Shown piece by piece: positions 13,989 through 18,552 of a stretch of DNA of 18,552 bases (position 1 is its first letter; each line of letters begins with the position of its first letter). Position numbers and translations under genes: made by a program. This DNA comes from Flavobacteriaceae bacterium (lineage in GTDB: Bacteria > Bacteroidota > Bacteroidia > Flavobacteriales > Flavobacteriaceae). Under the pieces are notes generated by a model. It worked only from the letters and a program-made list of their open reading frames with translations. It was not told where the DNA came from and did not search any database. Where the stretch lies: assembly GCA_016649785.1 (NCBI GenBank), contig JAENXB010000029.1:1-18552 (forward strand), written 5' to 3'.

Positions 13989-14946
13989 TTAGTGGTTAAA
14001 AACTGTAAAATTGTTACACTTAATAATTTTAGCTAATTTTTTCCTGGCTGAAGTTATGGAGGCCAAATGCCTGTTAATATCTCTCCAGGGATCTGATTTT
14101 TGTCCAAGACTTAAAAAAATATTTTTGATATTGTAGGTTTGTGGTGTCAAGACAGAGTTTTCAAGCTCCTCCCAATCTATGGAAGTTGCCACCGGAGCGC
14201 CTTCTATTGGTCGGACTGCATAGGGCGTTACACTGGTTTGCCCAAATCCGTTTCTCGCGGTATCTATATACAGTTTATTCCCGCGTTTATTTATTTGGGT
14301 GGCAGTTGTAATTTCGTCAGGATTTTCAGCTTCAAGATATTTCGCGCTTTTTTGGGCAAAATCCCTTAGCTCGTCAAAATTACTGCTTCGTTCTAATGGA
14401 ATAACTACATGCAGGCCCCTGGAACCGGTTGTCATCAAATAAACGGGTAAATCCAGATCCTTCTCCAGAAATTTTTTTAATTTTTCTGCCACCGATTTCA
14501 CCTTTGAAAAATCATTATCGGAAGGATCAAGATCAAAGATCATTCTATCGGGATAATCCAGCTTGTCTTTTTTGCTCAACCAGATATACGGCGTTATACA
14601 AGCCTGGTTTGCCAGATATACCAGCGTGGCGGTATTATTACAGGTCACATAATTTGTGGTACCCCCATCTTTTTTTTACTTGTTTTACTTCGATCCAATC
14701 AGGGAAATAATCAGGCGTATCTTTCTGATAAAATTGCTTGTCATTGATCCCATTTGGAAATCGCAACATGGAAATCGGGCGATCTTTCATATATGGAATC
14801 ATTATATCAGAAATTTTTTCATAATAATCTATGAGATCCCCTTTGGTATATTTAGAATTGGAAAAGAATACTTTATTCCGGTTACTTATTTCAACAGAAT
14901 ACTTTCCGAATTTCATTTTTTCTTTCTCTTCCATAATTTCCCTCAA
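13989..14946 (-). pseudogene. ligD: LigD polymerase domain, interrupted by a frameshift in an A8 run
   Basis: The domain is the primase-like polymerase of bacterial non-homologous end joining. The 5' piece (from a TTG at 14946, or the ATG at 14916) runs KFGKYSVEISNRNKVFF to DWIEVKQVKKRW and then leaves frame. The 3' piece carries the rest: TCNNTATLVYLANQACITP, the catalytic DLDPS, the TTGSRGLHVVIP nucleotide-binding motif, the later catalytic Asp in KLYIDTARNGFGQT and PYAVRP. Between them the coding strand has eight A (14670-14677). With seven A the reading would be continuous, giving KKDGGTTNYVTCNN as in intact homologues. Joined, the domain would be about 308-318 residues, a normal length. 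It could be a real mutation, a sequencing error or slippage-rescued. The ligase core that normally precedes it is missing. Confidence 0.85.
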
Positions 14947-15098
14947 TTTTCTCTTATCACCTCCCCTGGCTTTTTACTGCGCCTTAATCACAAATATCGG
15001 GGATGACGGAGTTTATTGGTATCTGTCCATTCCGGTTGCTCTTTTTTCTTGAGCTTCTCTTTTTCCCGGTCGTTTAATTTTTTCAGTAGATCATTCAT
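14943..15098 (-). pseudogene. Remnant of the LigD ligase-domain C-terminus
   Basis: Between the phosphoesterase and polymerase frames, a third frame on the minus strand begins with an ATG at 15098 that overlaps the phosphoesterase stop. It encodes a Lys/Glu-rich stretch followed by PEWTDTNKLRHPRYL, then TGA (14990-14988), then LRRSKKPGEVIREN and a stop. The end of LigD ATP-dependent ligase domains typically reads like EWT...LRHPxFLGLRxDKxPxEVVRE. The match continues across the TGA, which sits where a glycine codon (GGA) is expected, one base away. This is therefore very likely the last 35-40 residues of a lost ligase domain with a nonsense mutation. The nucleotidyltransferase core with its lysine motif is absent. 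Confidence 0.72.
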
Positions 15099-15696
15099 TT
15101 TTCTCTGAATCTTTTTTTATCTGATCCATGGTCCTGCCGGTTAAAACCGATTTATGCTCTGTACCCGTGAGATTTTTTCTTGCATCCGCTTCCTCATCAT
15201 CCACCTTTTTTAAGAGCCATTTTTCGCCCTTTCCTTTTTGAAACCGGATCAAAGAGAAACCTCCCTTAAGTTTCTTGCCCTCGAGCTCAAATGTGATATG
15301 CCCGCTTTCAATTTGATCTTTCATAGGGATCAGTTTACCATTGTCATCTTTCCTTGTATTCTTATATGTCCCGGCATCCCATAACATCACCGTTCCACCG
15401 CCGTATTGGCCTTCGGGAATGCCACCTTCAAAGTTGGCATATTCCATAGGATGATCCTCTGTGGGAATTGCGAGTCTTTTCTCATCGGGATCTGTGGACG
15501 GCCCCTTGGGAACTGCCCAACTTTTTAAAACGCCATCTACCGCCAGCCTGAAATCGTAATGAAGTTGGCTTGCCTGATGTTTTTGAAGTACGAAGATCTC
15601 CTTATCCTTTTTATTTTTGCTCTTCCCGAAAGGTTCAGATGAGACATCAAAATTTCTTTTTTTATGATACTCTTTTAAGAATTCCTGGTTTTCCAT
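15091..15696 (-). CDS. LigD 3'-phosphoesterase domain, standalone
   Basis: The 201-residue protein corresponds to the N-terminal phosphoesterase domain of LigD, which trims 3' ribonucleotide and phosphate ends during break repair. All residues known to matter in the Pseudomonas enzyme are present at positions shifted by two: His40, His46, Asp48 and Arg50 (KHQASQLHYDFRL), Lys64 (AVPKGPS), Arg74 (KRLAI) and His82 (EDHP). It ends with SVLTGRTMDQIKKDSEKNE, the usual linker toward the ligase domain, and then stops. It may work alone, since standalone homologues exist, or it may be the surviving 5' part of a decaying ligD gene. Downstream lie the ligase-domain remnant and the frameshifted polymerase domain. 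No Ku gene is visible in the window. Confidence 0.88.
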   Translation of the reverse strand: MENQEFLKEYHKKRNFDVSSEPFGKSKNKKDKEIFVLQKHQASQLHYDFRLAVDGVLKSWAVPKGPSTDPDEKRLAIPTEDHPMEYANFEGGIPEGQYGGGTVMLWDAGTYKNTRKDDNGKLIPMKDQIESGHITFELEGKKLKGGFSLIRFQKGKGEKWLLKKVDDEEADARKNLTGTEHKSVLTGRTMDQIKKDSEKNE

Positions 15697-15764
15697 TTTG
15701 CTGGTTATTTAGAAAAAGTTGTCAATTTTTCAATGTAAAACACAAAAGGGGGAAATCCGGTAAT

Positions 15765-16501
15765 TTATTTCTCGTTTTTATCTGAAGCGGAAATATCAAA
15801 TTTCAACAATGCTTCATCTTTATTTCTAACAGTCCCCAGGGCACCGCTGAAGGGTTTAATGTTATATCGCTTTGCAGAAAAGAAAACTCGCCTTGCAACT
15901 TCAGAATTCCATTTTCAACTGAAATTGTCACCGGAACTGCAATTAATTTTGTTCCGCCATGAAGTGAAAATTCACCTGTAATTTCAAAGCTCTCTCCTTC
16001 AATTCTTTTAAAGCTGTCGGAACTGAATCTTACAATTGGATACTTTTCAATATCCAATTGCCTGCTGCTTCTCATGGTTTTGTTAATCTCTATCCAGTCT
16101 TTCTGGGAAAGCACTTCCAGCCCGTATTTTCTTCGGATTTCCGGAAGATCGGAAGCAATTGAATTTGCAGGGACCTCAACCGATATTTTAAACTCAGTTG
16201 GATCAACCTCATCAAATTCGACCGAACCGGAAAATTCCCGGGCGATAACGATATGATCATGCGCAAATCCGGAAAAAATTCCTTTTTTGTAAAGCCTTAC
16301 GGTCAACTCGCTCTCATTTTTATCTATTGAATAAACTTTAGCTTCCGTGGCAGCTTTTTTGGGGAAGTCATTTAGATTTTCGCGGAAATTTAAACTTGCT
16401 CCGGTTTCAGGACTATTTTCCCGGTTGCCAAAGGAAATAAAGGCAATTGCCAGCAAACCAATCCAGGCAGTTATTGTCAGAAACCTGTATAAGCGTTTCA
16501 T
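15765..16501 (-). pseudogene. YceI-like periplasmic protein with a 3' frameshift
   Basis: The readable frame (15803-16501, 232 residues) has an N-terminal hydrophobic signal (about 9-24) and a YceI-like lipocalin-type barrel starting near residue 56 (VYSIDKNESELTV, then GFAHDHIV). YceI proteins bind isoprenoid-like lipids in a beta-barrel; their exact role varies. The frame ends abruptly in SAVPWGLLEIKMKHC. One base change of frame near 15861-15866 gives INIKPFSGALGTVRNKDEA and then a normal family ending, with a stop at 15765-15767 and a total of 245 residues. So one A seems to have been lost. Whether this is biological or a sequencing error cannot be told here. The barrel loses only its last strands, so activity may be reduced and not necessarily abolished. 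Confidence 0.8.
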
Positions 16502-16509
16502 GTTTTTTT

Positions 16510-16524
16510 CACCTGCTGCAGGTG
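16510..16524. other. Short palindrome between fpg and yceI-like gene
   Basis: CACCTGC, one T and GCAGGTG form a perfect 7-bp inverted repeat in the 48-bp gap. The one-base centre is too tight for a good RNA hairpin, so an operator-like site or chance is more likely. It sits 9-23 bp upstream of the yceI-like start codon. Confidence 0.3.
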
Positions 16525-16549
16525 GTTTTTAAATTGGTTTTTTTACTTT

Positions 16550-17344
16550 CTATTTTTTCTTTTGATGCGCTTCACAGTAGTAAGAAGATCTTCCCGAATA
16601 TTTTTCGCGTTTGATCATGCCTCCACAAATTGGGCATTCTTCGCCCTCACTTCTTTTTAACAGAAGAAAATTCTTTGGAAATTTCTCTTCTTTAACTTCA
16701 GCTTTAATTGCCTGTTCAAAAACCATCTTCATTTTTTCGAAAATGGTTCTTAATTCCTCTTCATTTAACTCGTTTACCTCGGTAAAAGGGTAAATGTTGG
16801 AATGAAAAAGAATTTCGTCTGAATAAACATTCCCGATCCCGGCCAGAAGTTGTTGATTCATAAGAGTCGTTTTAATGCTCCCCCGTTTTCCCTTCATGAT
16901 CTCCCTGAAATCTTCCCATTTAAATTCATCAGAATAGGTATCGGGACCAAGTTTGTTTTCTTCTATGAAATCGGCTTCATCTTCAACAAGGCTCACTCTT
17001 CCCAATTTTCGGGGACAAACATAATAGAGATTGTAGCCGTTGTTCAAATTAAAAACGATCCTGGAATATTCGGGTTCTTCCTCCCCGTCTTTATAATACT
17101 CTAAATACCCGGTCATCCCGAAGTGGATCATCAGGGTTTCCTCCGTATCCAGTTCGACAAACAAATACTTCCCGTGTCTGTGAGTTGCCTGAAAAGTCGC
17201 ATTTTTCATCCTGATTTCAAAAGCCCGCGAACTTATATTTTCAAGGATCCCATCATCCAACACATCAACCTTCGCTACCTTTTGATTTAAAGCAGAGGAA
17301 TTAAAAATTTGTCTAAAAACTTCAACCTCTGGCAATTCTGGCAT
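16550..17344 (-). CDS. Fpg/Nei-family DNA glycosylase (formamidopyrimidine-DNA glycosylase type)
   Basis: Base-excision repair enzyme that removes oxidised bases and cleaves the abasic site. The start is set at 17344 because maturation to the catalytic N-terminal proline requires MPELPEVE; an upstream in-frame ATG would add 12 residues and inactivate it. The 264-residue protein has Pro2 and Glu3, Lys59 (HGKYL), HFGMTGYLEY at 74-83, the helix-two-turn-helix segment with Asn172 (GIGNVYSDEILF), and a C-terminal zinc finger. In that finger the ligands are Cys237, Cys240, Cys257 and His260 (CPIC, then YYCEAH), with His in place of the usual fourth cysteine. Whether it prefers 8-oxoguanine (Fpg) or oxidised pyrimidines (Nei) is not decided by what I see. 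Confidence 0.92.
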   Translation of the reverse strand: MPELPEVEVFRQIFNSSALNQKVAKVDVLDDGILENISSRAFEIRMKNATFQATHRHGKYLFVELDTEETLMIHFGMTGYLEYYKDGEEEPEYSRIVFNLNNGYNLYYVCPRKLGRVSLVEDEADFIEENKLGPDTYSDEFKWEDFREIMKGKRGSIKTTLMNQQLLAGIGNVYSDEILFHSNIYPFTEVNELNEEELRTIFEKMKMVFEQAIKAEVKEEKFPKNFLLLKRSEGEECPICGGMIKREKYSGRSSYYCEAHQKKK

Positions 17345-17463
17345 AACACTTTTTTTTACTGAAATACATTCAAATTTCAACAGGTCTTCAAATAATTTTT
17401 AAATTGACCGATTTGTTTATTTCCCTATTAAATTTAATCTTTATTTTACTCTGAATCAAACAC

Positions 17464-18096
17464 TTATTCTTTTTTTATAGACTTTTCGAAAATTTCTGTT
17501 TTGATATTTTTGCTCAATTCTGAAGCCAAAGGATCTTCCAGGGCTTCCAGATTTTTTGTCACTGAAATTATATCCTCCTTGTGTGCTCCCTGATGCAATT
17601 TTGCTACAGCTTCAATTTTAAAAGGCTCGCACCAAAACCCGGTGATCAGCGAAAGGTGTTCCTTCAACATTTGTTTGGGAATATCATTATAAAAAAGCGG
17701 ATCTTTCTGAGGCGCTTCAAAATGTCCGACTAACTTTTGAAGGGAATTTTCCAGTTCTTCCCTGGTTTGTATTTTCAACCTCACATTTACGTGAACCGCG
17801 GAATAATCCCAGGTGCTGATATCTTTCTCCCGGTACCAGGAAGAGGAAATATACCCATGGGCTCCCTGAAAGATCAATAGAGCTTCGGTCCCATCTTTCA
17901 AAAACTGAAGTTGCTCATTGTGATTGGCGATATGTGAATACAAGCTGAATTTCTCGGCAGTACCTTCAGTTAAAACAGGAATGTGAGTGGCCAAAATGCG
18001 GTTTCCGTTTAAAATAAAAGTCGCAAACGGGTGCTGCTTTATAAAATTGAAAATATATTCAGGATCCTCTTTCAGGTATTTTTTGGGTTGATACAT
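17464..18096 (-). CDS. PaiB-like FMN-binding negative transcriptional regulator family protein
   Basis: The 210-residue soluble protein fits the PaiB family, whose fold is a split-barrel flavin-binding domain. Visible family stretches are MYQPKKYLKEDPEYIFNFIK, PFATFIL, ATHIPVL, the IFQGAHGYISSSWYREKD region, TWDYSAVHVNV and ITGFWCEPFKIEAVAKL. Members were named after Bacillus PaiB, a repressor of sporulation and protease genes, but many probably act as flavin- or heme-binding enzymes, and there is no DNA-binding domain evident. The length is normal and the frame is intact. It is the most upstream of the minus-strand genes, with 119 bp before fpg, so it may be separately transcribed. Confidence 0.88.
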   Translation of the reverse strand: MYQPKKYLKEDPEYIFNFIKQHPFATFILNGNRILATHIPVLTEGTAEKFSLYSHIANHNEQLQFLKDGTEALLIFQGAHGYISSSWYREKDISTWDYSAVHVNVRLKIQTREELENSLQKLVGHFEAPQKDPLFYNDIPKQMLKEHLSLITGFWCEPFKIEAVAKLHQGAHKEDIISVTKNLEALEDPLASELSKNIKTEIFEKSIKKE

Positions 18097-18290
18097 AGCT
18101 TAGATTTTAAATTTAAATACAGACATTCCCATAAATCCCGATTTTTTCTCCGGACTTAATTAAAAATTTTCAAAAGCGGGGAAAGCACTACTTAAACTGG
18201 ATTTATAGGAAATTATTACTTTAAAAGAATTAGTTATTAAGTTAGTGACAATTATGTAGCTATTTAGTTAAGAAATGATAATCTCAAAAA

Positions 18291-18364
18291 TTAACCACGA
18301 ATGCACGAATATTAGATTGCTCGGGGCCCTGAAAGTATTTTTACATTCGTGCATTCGTGGCTAA
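18291..18364. repeat. Long inverted repeat, REP/MITE-like
   Basis: CCACGAATGCACGAAT at 18295-18310 pairs perfectly with its reverse complement at 18345-18360, with TTA/TAA matches extending both arms to 20 bp with one mismatch. The 34-nt loop contains GGGGCCC. The spacer 18097-18454 separates divergent genes, so a terminator is not needed here. A dispersed palindromic repeat or small non-autonomous element is more likely. I recall similar CACGAAT-type palindromes in other bacterial genomes but cannot confirm relatedness. The rest of this 358-bp spacer shows no gene. Confidence 0.8.
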
Positions 18365-18442
18365 AAAAAAGAATAAAGTTCCCTTTTATTGAAGAAGTGT
18401 AAAACCTGAAAATTAAAAATTCCGGGTTTCCGGCTATTTAAA

Positions 18443-18450
18443 TACCTTTG
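18443..18450 (+). promoter_or_regulatory. -7 promoter element before the glycerophosphodiesterase gene
   Basis: TACCTTTG matches the Bacteroidetes consensus TAnnTTTG exactly. It ends 4 nt before the ATG at 18455, so the transcript would be leaderless or nearly so. A GTTTC around 18425-18429 is only a weak -33 candidate. Confidence 0.4.
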
Positions 18451-18454
18451 CATT

Positions 18455-18552
18455 ATGGGAACTATTCAAAAAATTGGTCACCGTGGGGCGAAAGGCCATC
18501 TGGCAGAGAATACGCTGGAAAGCATTGAACTCGCATTGAGTTTTGGTGTAGA
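18455..18552 (+). CDS. Glycerophosphodiester phosphodiesterase, N-terminal part (cut by window end)
   Basis: The 32 visible codons begin MGTIQKIGHRGAKGHLAENT. HRGA followed by ENT is the hallmark of the glycerophosphodiester phosphodiesterase (GDPD) family, with His9 a catalytic residue and Glu18-Asn19-Thr20 the substrate and metal loop. These enzymes split deacylated phospholipids into glycerol 3-phosphate and an alcohol. There is no signal peptide, so a cytoplasmic UgpQ-like form is likely. The rest of the gene lies beyond the window. Confidence 0.9.
   Translation, partial: MGTIQKIGHRGAKGHLAENTLESIELALSFGV

Noticed and set aside
17345..17380. Upstream in-frame start for the Fpg/Nei gene
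   Set aside because: Catalysis needs the proline directly after the initiator methionine, which only the start at 17344 provides.

Overview
The window looks like a low-GC chromosome segment from a flavobacterium (family Flavobacteriaceae, marine type). Evidence: a Bacteroidetes-style complex I gene block, a reg_prop-type regulator fragment, genes mostly without Shine-Dalgarno sequences, TAnnTTTG-like -7 promoter elements, and a standalone S23/IVP-type four-helix-bundle gene. Identifications come from reading the proteins; no database search was possible.

Left part (1-6676, + strand). This is the distal end of a complex I (NADH:quinone oxidoreductase) operon: nuoK, nuoL, nuoM, then a four-helix-bundle gene interrupting the usual M-N adjacency, then nuoN and a small conserved-looking hypothetical gene closed by an intrinsic terminator. 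The spacers are filled with degenerate 7-bp-period repeats. Four separate arrays begin 0-3 nt after the stop codons of nuoL, nuoM, the four-helix-bundle gene and nuoN. Several are arranged as inverted plus/minus pairs around an AT-rich core. After nuoN there is a perfect 16-copy AGTTTGG array.

Middle (6677-13250). A truncated reg_prop sensor gene (6990-7451) abuts a minus-strand operon for ammonia-forming nitrite reduction: an alginate-export-like outer-membrane barrel, nrfH, nrfA (with the special CWTCK heme site), then ccs1/resB and ccsA, which attach heme to cytochromes c. Electrons would pass from the quinone pool through NrfH to NrfA, and the ccs genes would mature both cytochromes. A CRP/FNR-like palindrome lies in front of the operon. 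The block may be an acquired island that replaced the rest of the sensor gene.

Right part (13250-18552). A TerC-family membrane protein (+ strand) faces a run of minus-strand genes. First come the remains of a LigD non-homologous end-joining ligase: an intact phosphoesterase domain, only the last residues of the ligase domain, and a polymerase domain broken by an A8 frameshift. Then come a YceI-like protein whose 3' end is frameshifted, an Fpg/Nei DNA glycosylase and a PaiB-like FMN-binding protein. A long perfect inverted repeat lies in the following divergent spacer, and the window ends in the first codons of a glycerophosphodiester phosphodiesterase gene.

The most unusual points are the stop-codon-hugging heptamer arrays, the four-helix-bundle gene flanked by direct copies of such an array, and the LigD locus that has lost its ligase core.
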